From CAZVBV01 sp964509975 (GTDB lineage Bacteria > Patescibacteriota > Gracilibacteria > UBA4473): a DNA stretch of 57,293 bases. This document shows, one piece after another, positions 50,113 to 57,293 of this stretch. The stretch spans positions 1 through 57,293 of the forward strand of contig CAZDZO010000005.1 of the NCBI GenBank assembly GCA_964509975.1, read 5' to 3'. The position numbers and the translations under genes were made by a program. Under the pieces are notes generated by a model. The model made no database searches. It worked only from the letters and a program-made list of their open reading frames with translations, and was not told the DNA's origin. Position 1 is the first letter of the stretch. Each line of letters starts with the position of its first letter.

Positions 50113-51063
50113 TTGCTAAAACTTAGTTATGAACTCAGCAACAAGCTTGACATTGGTGATAACCGATTTCACAGATTTTTAACAAAATCCATTACTGAAG
50201 AATTCTTTGCATACCTACTAAGTGATATCAATACTTTCTTGTTTGGCTTTCAAGCAGATTTTGATTTATTAGAATACTGGTATTGGTCAAATTTCCTCCA
50301 AACTTCCTCATATCATGAAAAGGATGGTTCCATAAATATGGATTTCTTTTCTTTAATGTTATTGAGAATTTCAGTTTTGTCAGAAGTATTACTTGGTGAA
50401 ACGTACGATCAATGCCCGTTTAGTTGCTTAAATGATGTTTGGCATTTCCAATTAAATAAGCAAGGGGAAACTGTTTCAACTGCCATCAAGAAAGTTGTTA
50501 AAATCCTTAAAAGCAATAACTCATTCAATTACTGGTATGCAAGTGCCCGCATAGTGTGTGAGAACAAGAGCTTTAAAATGTCTTGGGCATCATTCGTAAT
50601 GTCGAACGGTGAACCTGATAAGAATACTTTTGATATTAAATTGATTGAGCTACTTGGTAGTTCAGAGGGACACAACAAGATTAGGGGGATGAATAGGGAA
50701 GAGATTCTTAAAATGAGTGCCAATTTTTATGATAGACTAAACACAGGTGATATTATTGAATATTCAAGAGACACTTTTCACAATGAATACAATTATCTTT
50801 ACTCACTAATATACGCAAGCTTAACCATTCTAATGGAGAGGAATGAAAAGGATATAAAACTTATTAAGCGAAACGAGAATGGAACGATAATCCCTAATTC
50901 CAACAATGATTCACATCATGTTTTCATTGATCCTAATGGCGGCATTTATATACCTAATTACTTAACAAGAAAATGGTATTTTAAGTACAGCGCAGCGATT
51001 ACAAATTCGTTAATTGACTTTGCATTGAAGTACAAAAAACAATTTGCCATTAGTAGAAATTAA
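50113..51063 (+). CDS. Hypothetical protein in the insertion, possibly 5'-truncated
   Basis: The frame of 316 codons from a TTG (50113) stays open back to 50059 without ATG or GTG, so the true N terminus may be missing. The protein is rich in aromatic residues, Asn, Ser and Ile (LLEYWYWSNFLQTSSYHEKD, NKYW-like runs). It is mostly helical, with no membrane span or known motif. A Gly-rich IDPNGGIYIPNYLTRKWYF stretch lies near the C terminus. Codon use is strongly A/T-ending, unlike the neighbours. It looks like an imported gene of unknown family. Confidence 0.55.
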   Translation: MLKLSYELSNKLDIGDNRFHRFLTKSITEEFFAYLLSDINTFLFGFQADFDLLEYWYWSNFLQTSSYHEKDGSINMDFFSLMLLRISVLSEVLLGETYDQCPFSCLNDVWHFQLNKQGETVSTAIKKVVKILKSNNSFNYWYASARIVCENKSFKMSWASFVMSNGEPDKNTFDIKLIELLGSSEGHNKIRGMNREEILKMSANFYDRLNTGDIIEYSRDTFHNEYNYLYSLIYASLTILMERNEKDIKLIKRNENGTIIPNSNNDSHHVFIDPNGGIYIPNYLTRKWYFKYSAAITNSLIDFALKYKKQFAISRN

Positions 51064-51136
51064 ACGAACGGTCATTTATTCGAAGAATGATTCTTTTAAT
51101 ACAAAAGGGATAACCAATAAAGAAAAATTGATTCTT

Positions 51137-51394
51137 CTAAAACAGGGAATGAAACTTTTTACGTTTAAAATAGGCCTCTGTTACAAAACCATCATTTGAG
51201 GGGACAATGTCCTTATCAACTAATTGATTAAAATCTTCTATGTCTGTATCTGTCTTATAAACAATAGCATTGACTAACCTTGCCTTATACTTTCGTATCT
51301 CTTCTTTGGTTAAGTTTACACCGCTGTCCAATTTGCTTTGAATCTCATTCTGAATTTCCACTTCAGGACTCAGTGAACTTTCTGTATTATGCAT
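51137..51394 (-). CDS. Hypothetical small protein in the insertion
   Basis: An 85-residue soluble, helical protein starting MHNTESSLSPEVEIQNEIQS. It has mixed charge (LTKEEIRKYKARLVNAIVYK) and a C terminus ending FKRKKFHSLF. No family was recognised. It converges on the 50113 gene, 73 bp apart. AT-rich composition matches the insertion rather than the chromosome around it. Confidence 0.45.
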   Translation of the reverse strand: MHNTESSLSPEVEIQNEIQSKLDSGVNLTKEEIRKYKARLVNAIVYKTDTDIEDFNQLVDKDIVPSNDGFVTEAYFKRKKFHSLF

Positions 51395-51699
51395 AAACTA
51401 CCCATTATGAAGATGTGACACCAGATTAATGAAAAAAAAAGCAATTTGCAAATTATTTTTGTTTTAAACAAATATGGTTTTTATAGGCGTTCATATTTTA
51501 CTCACAAACTACAATAAATAATCAAGGGAACTTCCTTGTTAAAGATGCAGATGAGGCACTAGATTCTGTTATAGGTAATTGATGGATGGAGAGAAGCTGA
51601 AAAGCAGGAGGCTTATGCAAAAAACCACGAAAAAATTCATACTTTCGTTTAAATCAATAATTGGTGCCTATAGAAAAAACGATCAACAATATATTCTAA
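51395..51699. other. 305-bp AT-rich spacer inside the insertion
   Basis: Nothing convincing is seen: AT-rich DNA with short open stretches and no tRNA, repeat or terminator of note. Confidence 0.5.
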
Positions 51700-51906
51700 T
51701 TTTTCACACAGGTTATCTGCCAAGCTGAAAACCGCCAATATTTTAACACAGAGCAGATAGTGACTGAGTGTACCATAAGGGGTACGCTTTCGCTATCGTC
51801 TGTATGGGGCTTGGCGGTTCCACGGCTTGCGATACGGGGCGTACCTTCTTTTGTTATTCTAACCTCCTTTGCGCTCTGGGGAATAAATAAGGAGATTCAA
51901 AAATGA
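51700..51906 (+). other. Open frame without start codon, overlapping an inverted-repeat structure
   Basis: A frame of 68 codons runs into the next gene, its TGA overlapping that ATG (ATGA). It reads AENRQYFNTEQIV and WGLAVPRLAIRG among others but has no start codon in a credible position. The DNA folds: GGTACGC (about 51779) pairs with GCGTACC (about 51838), and TTGGCGGTT (51811) pairs with the AACCGCCAA words at 51727 and 51917. It may be a structured regulatory or repeat sequence rather than a gene. Confidence 0.35.
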
Positions 51907-52271
51907 AATCTTTAGTCGAAAACCGCCAACCAACCACAACCAGCATTTTAGCTCTAATTGTTGCAATTCTTCTTCTTCCATCTGAAGTTTCGGCCCAGAA
52001 GAGCAAATCAAAGATCGACTACTCGATCAAGAGCAATATTCTTAATCCCGACACTCTCAAAAAGGGTACGAACGAATATGAAATTTTTTGGCACTTCGTA
52101 AAATGGACCCACAAAGAAGTAAAAGCGATTAAGCCTATTAAGCTCAAAACAGAATTAGAGAAACTTAAGATTACAACAAAAGACAAAGAATTTGATTCCG
52201 CCTATTCGTTTTTCAAAAATGAGATTGTATATCACAAAAAATCGGTTGAGAACTGGGAGCGGGTTTGTTAA
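51903..52271 (+). CDS. Secreted hypothetical protein at the end of the insertion
   Basis: The 122-residue protein has an N-terminal signal peptide (SILALIVAILLLPSEVSA followed by QKSKSKID) and a Lys-rich mature part (KWTHKEVKAIKPIKLKTELE) with no known motif. It starts after an AAGGAG sequence, and the upstream frame stops on its ATG. Its stop TAA (52269-52271) lies in the 9-bp junction repeat, so the C terminus may be shortened by the junction. Its words ENRQ and AACCGCCAA repeat those of the upstream structured region. Confidence 0.5.
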   Translation: MKSLVENRQPTTTSILALIVAILLLPSEVSAQKSKSKIDYSIKSNILNPDTLKKGTNEYEIFWHFVKWTHKEVKAIKPIKLKTELEKLKITTKDKEFDSAYSFFKNEIVYHKKSVENWERVC

Positions 52272-52437
52272 AGAATCCTTTCAATGCAAAATCTATTAAC
52301 AGTGCAAAAGGAATAATGGAACTTGGGGAAAAATAGATTCCGATAAGAATAAGTGTCGTTATGCCAGCTACCATTCGTGCCACGGGTTCTGAAATCATTT
52401 CTCGAGAAATGGGACACGTGTGTGAAATTTTATTCAT
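52266..52437 (-). pseudogene. N-terminal fragment of a DUF4395 membrane protein
   Basis: It starts MNKISHTCPISREMISEPVA, with the CP-xx-R-x-x-(I/V) start of DUF4395, then two hydrophobic helices (MVAGITTLILIGIYF and IIPFALLIDFALKGFF). After GFFNK the sequence is foreign and the frame stops at 52213. The C-terminal half is at 49946-50074. DUF4395 proteins are small membrane proteins, about 140 residues, with unknown function. Confidence 0.75.
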
Positions 52438-52511
52438 AGTTTGTTTTTTATACGTTCAGTGTAAAGTGTCGGGAAACAGGTTATAAAGTCAAGAAACGCG
52501 CCCCGAGCCCC

Positions 52512-52540
52512 TTTACTTTTGTCCTAAAAAATGGTATAAT
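52512..52540 (+). promoter_or_regulatory. Promoter of the secreted HExxH gene (leaderless)
   Basis: TTTACT (52512-52517), 17-bp spacer, TGGTATAAT (TATAAT 52535-52540), TAGGAG and ATG. The -10-to-ATG junction is identical to that of the 770-aa gene. Confidence 0.8.
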
Positions 52541-52546
52541 TAGGAG

Positions 52547-53332
52547 ATGGGGTCATTTATGAAGTTTGGTATTGCGATGTGTGTGGGACTTTTTCTGAGT
52601 CCTGTGGCGCTTGGGGTGTTTAACGCCGAGACGATTCGTACGCAAAACATTGAAAAAGGATTTTTGTCTTACCCCCACTTGGATACAATTCAGTCTTATG
52701 CGATTGTGACACCGCCAACAAAAACGGTAGATATTGTCGATTGGGAGGCGCTTGCAGTAATTCCAAATGGTTCGATTACGGAATGTTCGAAACCTTCAAA
52801 ATCATCAAAATCATGGAAGTTCTTAACGGAACACAAACGAGATGAAACAGATTTTATTCTGGTGTCTCGTTACAACGATTCCTATCCATGTCGATACATC
52901 GCCGAACATTTAAAAGATCATCATTTTGGAATGGCATCATTGGAGGATATTCCGCTCGCAATTTCACAGAAGTTTTTTACAAAATATCCGGTATTTTTCC
53001 GTGAAGTGAGTTTTTACAAAGATTGGTTTCATAATCCTGAAATTTCAATTGATGGATTAAAACACGAAGAAATGCACATTATCCAGTCGTTGCATAATCC
53101 ACAGTTAGAACGATATATGTGGAATGACGAGAAGACAAAATTGACGGATTTTGGGCGGTTCATAGAAGGGTGTACGGATTTTCATTTCCAGACCAACGGG
53201 CCAGGGTATTATTACTACGTAGAGGACTACGAAAAAATGCTCTCAGACGCTCTCTCAAACGACAAAAAGATTCTTATTGATCGGGCATGTGGAGGAGATT
53301 ACGATGCGTTTATGCAACTTTCGGATTTTTGA
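52547..53332 (+). CDS. Secreted protein with HExxH motif, possible zinc metallopeptidase
   Basis: The 261-residue protein has a signal peptide (KFGIAMCVGLFLSPVALGVF, about 6-25). The mature part contains HEEMH at 173-177 (LKHEEMHIIQSLHNPQ) and a downstream Glu at about 207 (FIEGCTDFHF). A HExxH with a distal Glu is the gluzincin zinc-site pattern, so it may be a secreted peptidase; no known family is assigned. Four Cys occur (SITECSKP, YPCRY, EGCTD, RACGG). It has a strong promoter with the ATG at the predicted start site. Its end overlaps the convergent YwbE gene by 23 bp. Confidence 0.6.
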   Translation: MGSFMKFGIAMCVGLFLSPVALGVFNAETIRTQNIEKGFLSYPHLDTIQSYAIVTPPTKTVDIVDWEALAVIPNGSITECSKPSKSSKSWKFLTEHKRDETDFILVSRYNDSYPCRYIAEHLKDHHFGMASLEDIPLAISQKFFTKYPVFFREVSFYKDWFHNPEISIDGLKHEEMHIIQSLHNPQLERYMWNDEKTKLTDFGRFIEGCTDFHFQTNGPGYYYYVEDYEKMLSDALSNDKKILIDRACGGDYDAFMQLSDF

Positions 53333-53561
53333 TTTTCTTTGCCGAAAGTATTTTTTGCACGCGTCCGACTTTTCCTGATTTGAGTCGTACTTTTATTCCA
53401 TGAGGGTGTTTGGCTCCATTTGAAAGCAATGACTCCACGACGCCTTTCGTGAGATGTCCATTTTTTTGATCCTCCTTTAAAACGATTTGGACCATTGATC
53501 CAATGGGAATGTTTTGCCGAAGGCGACCGTCTTTACTGCTCATTGGGGAGGGGGAAGACAC
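53310..53561 (-). CDS. YwbE/DUF2196 family protein
   Basis: The 83-residue protein matches the YwbE family: LRQNIPIGSMVQIVLKEDQK, NGHLTKGVVESLL, AKHPHGIKVRLKSGKVGRVQ. This small SH3/KOW-like beta protein is of unknown function. The start may be 53561 or the internal ATG 53543 (MSSKDGR), which is nearer the family N terminus. It is adjacent to the DUF4377 gene (no gap) on the same strand and convergent with the HExxH gene, overlapping its end. Confidence 0.82.
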   Translation of the reverse strand: MSSPSPMSSKDGRLRQNIPIGSMVQIVLKEDQKNGHLTKGVVESLLSNGAKHPHGIKVRLKSGKVGRVQKILSAKKIKNPKVA

Positions 53562-53924
53562 TTACTGGACACACTGAATTCCTGTGGCAAATTCTATTTT
53601 TGAGATAATTTTTTTCAATGTATACGTATATTTCGAAACATCAGCCGGAATGGGCTCTTTGCGTAGTCCTTTCTTTACTTTGAGAAGATACGTATATCCT
53701 TCTTCGTATTCGAATCCTTCAATAGGGTCATACCAAGTTTTATTATTTGCGACCAAGCATTTCTGTGGAGCAACGCCCACACAGTCAATTTTTTTTGGTC
53801 CGACAAAAAGTTCCATTATATTTGGAGGAGCGGGACGTGTGCGCTGATGATGCAGTTCTGTAATAAACACAGAGAGTGACATCAGAATCAGAATAATGAG
53901 AGCGGTTTTGTTTTTTGGACTCAT
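53562..53924 (-). CDS. DUF4377 domain protein, membrane anchored
   Basis: The 120-residue protein has one N-terminal membrane segment (TALIILILMSLSVFITEL, residues 7-24). A DUF4377 domain follows: VGPKKIDCVGVAPQKCLVAN, WYDPIEGFEYEEGYTYLLKV. The two Cys (DCVGVAP and QKCL) are those conserved in this family. DUF4377 domains occur in secreted or lipoprotein contexts with META/HslJ domains; the role is unclear. Its -10 TATAAT ends 8 bp before the ATG. It begins exactly one base after the YwbE gene's start, so the two are an operon. Confidence 0.8.
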   Translation of the reverse strand: MSPKNKTALIILILMSLSVFITELHHQRTRPAPPNIMELFVGPKKIDCVGVAPQKCLVANNKTWYDPIEGFEYEEGYTYLLKVKKGLRKEPIPADVSKYTYTLKKIISKIEFATGIQCVQ

Positions 53925-53932
53925 GTTTTTGA

Positions 53933-53938
53933 ATTATA
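53933..53938 (-). promoter_or_regulatory. -10 box of the DUF4377 gene (leaderless arrangement)
   Basis: TGGTATAAT on the minus strand, 8 bp before the ATG. A -35 is not clear. Confidence 0.55.
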
Positions 53939-53945
53939 CCACAGG

Positions 53946-55264
53946 TTATCGACCGAACATTTCAATCCGTTCATCCATGATCACATCGCTTTTTCGAAAG
54001 GGTCGGCGAAGCACTATTCCTTCCAACGACGTGCAACGACTCAGTGCCACGTAAGTTTGCCCATGCGCGAAGCTCCCGCGTCCCAAATCAATGATGACTT
54101 TTTCAAAGGTCTTTCCTTGGCTTTTGTGAATCGTAATCGCCCACGCCAATTTCAACGGAATCTGCGTAAATGACCCGATTTGTTCGCGTTTAAAATTTCC
54201 ACTGTCAAAGACATACCGTGAGATTTCCCACTTGTGTGGACGGACTTCAACCCGGTCACCATCCGTCTTCTCGACGATGAGAAAAGTCTCCATTTTGTCT
54301 TTTTCTTCATTGTAATCTTCGCAAATATTCACCACGCGTCCGATAGTTCCGTTGACCCATTTTCGCTCCGGATCGTTATAAATAAACATCACCTGTGCCC
54401 CCACTTTGACCGTGACTTCTTCATCATTGGGTCGGAGATTCTTTGCAATCTTCCCACTATTTGCCGCAACGAAGGTGGTCATATTCCCTTTTAATTTCGC
54501 TAATTCCACAGCGTTAATCGTGGCAGCATCAGCGTTGGTGGTCATGAGATGAATGAACTTGTCTTCACTATCAGGAATAAAATCAGCATCGTGTCGATCG
54601 TTCAATTTTTTCAAATGTTCGTCGGTGAGGCAATTATTTCGCACGCCGTTGAGCACTTCAATAAAGTCCATATCTGTCTGCCGATAAATCTCATCCAGTT
54701 GAATATGTTCGAGATGAAACGCTTCTGACAATAAATCATTCGCCCCTTGGAAAACTTTGGCATCAAAAAAATACGGTGATTCGTACTCGGACAAAAACTT
54801 CTCTTTGTCTCGCCATGTCATCACGGGAGGCAATTGGTACAGGTCTCCAAAGAACACCATCTGTACACCTCCAAAAGGATTGTTGTCATCCCGTGCTTTT
54901 CTCAAGAAAACATCCATGGCATCGAGAGGTCTGCCCGCACCATCGAGATCTCATCAACGAGAATAGTTTTAATACTTTTATATCGTTTTGCCTTCTTCTC
55001 ATCGATTCGCTTTTCCCGCGCTTCATCGAGTTCGAACCCCGGTTTCAAGCCAAAGAACGAATGGATCGTATCGCCGTTTACGTTCACTGCCGCCACGCCT
55101 GTAGGCGCGAGAACGACCATGCGACGTTTAGAATTGAGACGCAAATGTTCGAGCAAGGTAGACTTTCCCGTACCCGCTTTTCCCGTAATAAAAACATTTT
55201 TCTTCGTATCTTGGACCAAGTTAATGGCACGACAAGCTTCGGTGGAAAAGATGAGTTCTTTCAT
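53946..55264 (-). pseudogene. Pif1/RecD-like DNA helicase interrupted by a frameshift
   Basis: Two adjacent frames form one superfamily 1 helicase of about 440 residues. The first (55264-54902) has MKELIFSTEACRAINLV, Walker A ITGKAGTGKSTLLEHL, VLAPTGVAAVNVNG and Walker B ILVDEISMVRADL. The second (54917-53946) continues AMDVFLRKARDD, FFGDLYQLPPV, HLDEIYRQ-type motifs, AWAITIHKSQGKTFEKV and YVALSRCTSLEGI. Near 54931 the sequence reads CTCTCGATG where RADLLDAMD would need CTCCTCGATG, so one base appears lost. The join occurs between the two motifs, and both ends are intact. It may be a recent mutation or a sequencing error. Confidence 0.85.
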
Positions 55265-55330
55265 GTGGGAGGAGAGTGTAAATTCTTTTATGTGAGGAGG
55301 GAAGAATTTTAAAAAAAACTCACCAATCTC

Positions 55331-55457
55331 GTCATCCTCGCTTGGCGAGGATCCTGTGAGGAAACCTCGTTCACGTTAAATTATCTTCATACCAGTTCTT
55401 CAATACTTCTGTAAAAACGATAACCATTCTTCGGATTGCCGCCAAGCGGCAATGACG
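55331..55457. repeat. MITE-like spacer repeat
   Basis: Starts GTCATCCTCGCTTGGCGAGGAT and ends GCCGCCAAGCGGCAATGACG, with two strong hairpins. It occupies most of the spacer between typA and the helicase. Confidence 0.75.
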
Positions 55458-55499
55458 GGGTATTATTAGAATGACAAAGAGGGGGAATGACGGGGGTAT

Positions 55500-57293
55500 T
55501 TATCTATCCCTTTTCCGATCAATCTCTTTGAGGTGTTTCTTTCTCAAACGAATACTCGACGGCGTTACTTCCACGTATTCGTCTTCCTTGATGTATTCCA
55601 AAGACTTCTCAAGCGTCACCACCACTGGTGGCACGAGATTAATCGCATCATCAGCACCTGATGAACGCACGTTCGTGAGTTGTTTTCCTTTGATGGGGTT
55701 TACGGTCAGATCGGTTCCTTGGTTGTGTTCTCCGATGATCATTCCTTCATAAACCTCAAGTGCGGCACCGATAAAGAGTGGCCCTCGTTCTTGTAATTTC
55801 CACAAAGAATATCCTGTTGTCGTTCCGTTCTCTCCAGAGATGAGCGATCCGACTTGTCGTTTCTCGATATCTCCCACATGAGGCGCCATCTTTGCAAACG
55901 AGCTAAACATCGTTCCTTCCCCTTTGGTCAGAATAATAAAGTTCGAACGAATCCCCAACAATCCTCGCATCGGAATCTCAAACTCAAGATTCGTGATACT
56001 GTTTTCAGTTTTCATATTCGTCATCTGTCCTTTTCTGGTAGACATCATTTCAATAATTTTTCCACCAATTTCTTCAGGAACACTGATTGTGACATTCTCA
56101 ATCGGTTCGTGCTGCACTCCATCAATATCTCGGAAGACGACTTCTGGCTGAGACACTTGCAACTCAAATCCTTCCCGTCGCATCGTCTCGATCAGCACCG
56201 CGAGGTGCATTTCCCCTCGTCCCAGAACCTTCATAGAATCCCCAGAACCGCTATCAAACTCCACATGAAGTCCCACATTCGTTTCCAGTTCTTTTTCCAA
56301 ACGATCCCGAATCTGACGACTCGTCACGTATTTTCCTTCTTTCCCCGCAAACGGAGAATCGTTCACCATGAAGTACATCGCCAAAGAAGGCGGATCAACA
56401 TCAATCGCTGGCAAAGGTTCTGCGTCTGGGTTACTGGTAATAGTCTCTCCCACGAATACATCCCCCAGGCCCGCTATCGCTACGATGTCGCCTGCACTCA
56501 CTTCTTCCATCGGCACTCGTTGCATTCCTTTGAACGTAAACAGTTTGGAAATCTTCCCTGTTCGTCGTGCTCCCGTAGGAGTTAAAATAGTAATTGTTTG
56601 ATTCACTTTCATTGTTCCTTCGTGCACTCGTCCCACTGCAATTCGTCCGAGGAAATTATCGTACGACAACGTCGCTGGTTGCATACGGAAGTCAGTCTCC
56701 ACATTCTGCGGAGCCGCTGGTACGTGTTCTAAGATGAAATCTAGCAAAGGCGTGATATCCTTCCGCTCATCCTCCACTTCCTTCATCGCTACCCCGTCTC
56801 GTGCCACAGAGTACATGTACGGGAAGTCCAATTGCTCGTCCGTTGCTCCCAATTTCACAAACAGGTCGAAGACCTGGTCGATCACCCATTTAGGACGGGC
56901 TGAGTCTTTATCGATTTTATTTACGACCACGAGTACTTTCTTTCCTTGTTCCAAAGATTTCTTCAACACAAATTTAGTCTGTGGCATGGGACCCTCATAG
57001 GCGTCTACCACGAGAATCGTTGCATCAACCGTCTTCAGCACACGTTCCACCTCACTCCCGAAATCGGCATGCCCTGGTGTATCCACGATATTAATTTTCG
57101 TATCGTTGTAGGTAATCGCTGCGTTCTTGGCGTAGATCGTAATCCCTCGTTCCTTCTCTTGGTCGTTGCTGTCCATCACGCAGGTTGCCACTTCTTCGTG
57201 TTCTGAGAACACTCCTCCTGCCTTCAGGAGACCGTCTACCAAGGTGGTTTTCCCGTGGTCAACGTGGGCGATAATGGCGATGTTTCTGATTTC
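55500..57293 (-). CDS. typA: GTP-binding protein TypA/BipA (partial, start outside window)
   Basis: Translational GTPase of the EF-G family that binds ribosomes under stress and during assembly. About 597 codons are visible and the window edge cuts off the first few residues. The G1 motif is HVDHGKTTLVDGLL, G2 is ERGITIYAKNAA, G3 is DTPGHADFG and G4 is NKIDKDSARP. Domain 2, EF-G-like domains III and V, and the TypA-specific C-terminal domain follow (GEHNQGTDLTVNPIKGKQLTNVR). The family length is about 610. The minus-strand order places it at the start of its transcript. Confidence 0.97.
   Translation of the reverse strand, partial: EIRNIAIIAHVDHGKTTLVDGLLKAGGVFSEHEEVATCVMDSNDQEKERGITIYAKNAAITYNDTKINIVDTPGHADFGSEVERVLKTVDATILVVDAYEGPMPQTKFVLKKSLEQGKKVLVVVNKIDKDSARPKWVIDQVFDLFVKLGATDEQLDFPYMYSVARDGVAMKEVEDERKDITPLLDFILEHVPAAPQNVETDFRMQPATLSYDNFLGRIAVGRVHEGTMKVNQTITILTPTGARRTGKISKLFTFKGMQRVPMEEVSAGDIVAIAGLGDVFVGETITSNPDAEPLPAIDVDPPSLAMYFMVNDSPFAGKEGKYVTSRQIRDRLEKELETNVGLHVEFDSGSGDSMKVLGRGEMHLAVLIETMRREGFELQVSQPEVVFRDIDGVQHEPIENVTISVPEEIGGKIIEMMSTRKGQMTNMKTENSITNLEFEIPMRGLLGIRSNFIILTKGEGTMFSSFAKMAPHVGDIEKRQVGSLISGENGTTTGYSLWKLQERGPLFIGAALEVYEGMIIGEHNQGTDLTVNPIKGKQLTNVRSSGADDAINLVPPVVVTLEKSLEYIKEDEYVEVTPSSIRLRKKHLKEIDRKRDR

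Larger units (their letters stand above)
50075..52263. mobile_element. Foreign-looking 2.2-kb insertion splitting a DUF4395 gene
   Basis: This block separates the two halves of a DUF4395 gene. It is more AT-rich than its surroundings and contains genes unlike the rest of the window, none with a recognisable transposase or integrase. A 9-bp direct repeat (TTTGTTAAA) stands at 50071-50079 and 52264-52272, at or near the junctions. Joining the halves across one copy does not restore the frame, so a deletion accompanied the insertion. The first gene lacks an obvious start, as if cut. An assembly chimera is an alternative. Confidence 0.6.

Noticed and set aside
50075..52263. Foreign block as a standard insertion sequence with a 9-bp target duplication
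   Set aside because: No transposase and no terminal inverted repeats are seen, and joining the flanks over one TTTGTTAAA neither restores the DUF4395 frame nor the missing middle residues.

Overview
The window reads as chromosome of a Candidate Phyla Radiation (Patescibacteria) bacterium, most likely of the Peregrinibacteria/Gracilibacteria side. This is an inference from gene style: minimal housekeeping genes, DUF4012 and O-antigen-ligase proteins, a Tad pilus operon, ComEC, and many small membrane proteins. It uses the standard code: mazF and the secreted HExxH gene end in TGA, so it is not a UGA=Gly lineage. No phage, CRISPR array, rRNA or complete transposon is visible. Four tRNAs are present (Met-CAT, Arg-GCG, Ala-GGC, Trp-CCA).

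Layout. 1-3.1 kb: 3' end of asnS, a mazEF toxin-antitoxin pair bracketed by a 41-bp copy of the asnS 3' end, and aspS. 3.5-9.1 kb: uvrB, small membrane proteins, and a phenylalanyl-tRNA synthetase beta chain whose tRNA-binding OB domain is a separate upstream gene. 9-20.3 kb: lactate permease, dusB, htpX, a nitronate-monooxygenase-like enzyme, tyrS, a PAP2-phosphatase/polyprenol-kinase fusion, and uvrA. 20.3-29.2 kb: envelope genes (GT4, ComEC, LysM-M23 peptidase, a 770-residue unknown, and an RmlA-glycosyltransferase fusion). 29.3-40.1 kb: class IV aminotransferase, bL25, RseP-like protease, yidD, ruvA, pgi, LOG protein, DoxX, tatD, GT2, prs, miaB. 40.1-49.1 kb: two paralogous secreted proteins, DUF4012 protein, O-antigen ligase, and a cpaB-tadZ-tadA-tadB-tadC operon. 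49.1-52.5 kb: tRNA-Trp with a duplicated 3' end, then an AT-rich, foreign-looking 2.2-kb block that splits a DUF4395 gene. 52.5-57.3 kb: a secreted HExxH protein, YwbE, DUF4377, a frameshifted Pif1/RecD-like helicase, and typA running off the end.

Themes. (1) A 30-bp palindromic repeat (two GGATCCGGATCC dodecamers, 6-bp spacer) occurs six times. Twice it sits inside tad genes in frame, and twice it supplies the last codons and the stop of a gene (dusB, tatD). (2) Gene 3' ends are repeatedly duplicated beside cargo or spacer DNA: asnS, the DUF4012 gene, tRNA-Trp and tRNA-Ala. (3) Many genes have a -10 box 6-8 bp before the ATG, which predicts leaderless mRNAs. (4) Surface glycan synthesis, polyprenol carrier recycling and a Tad pilus cluster together, and ComEC plus the foreign block suggest DNA uptake. 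(5) Nearly every long spacer holds a MITE-like element with inverted GTCATTCC-type ends.
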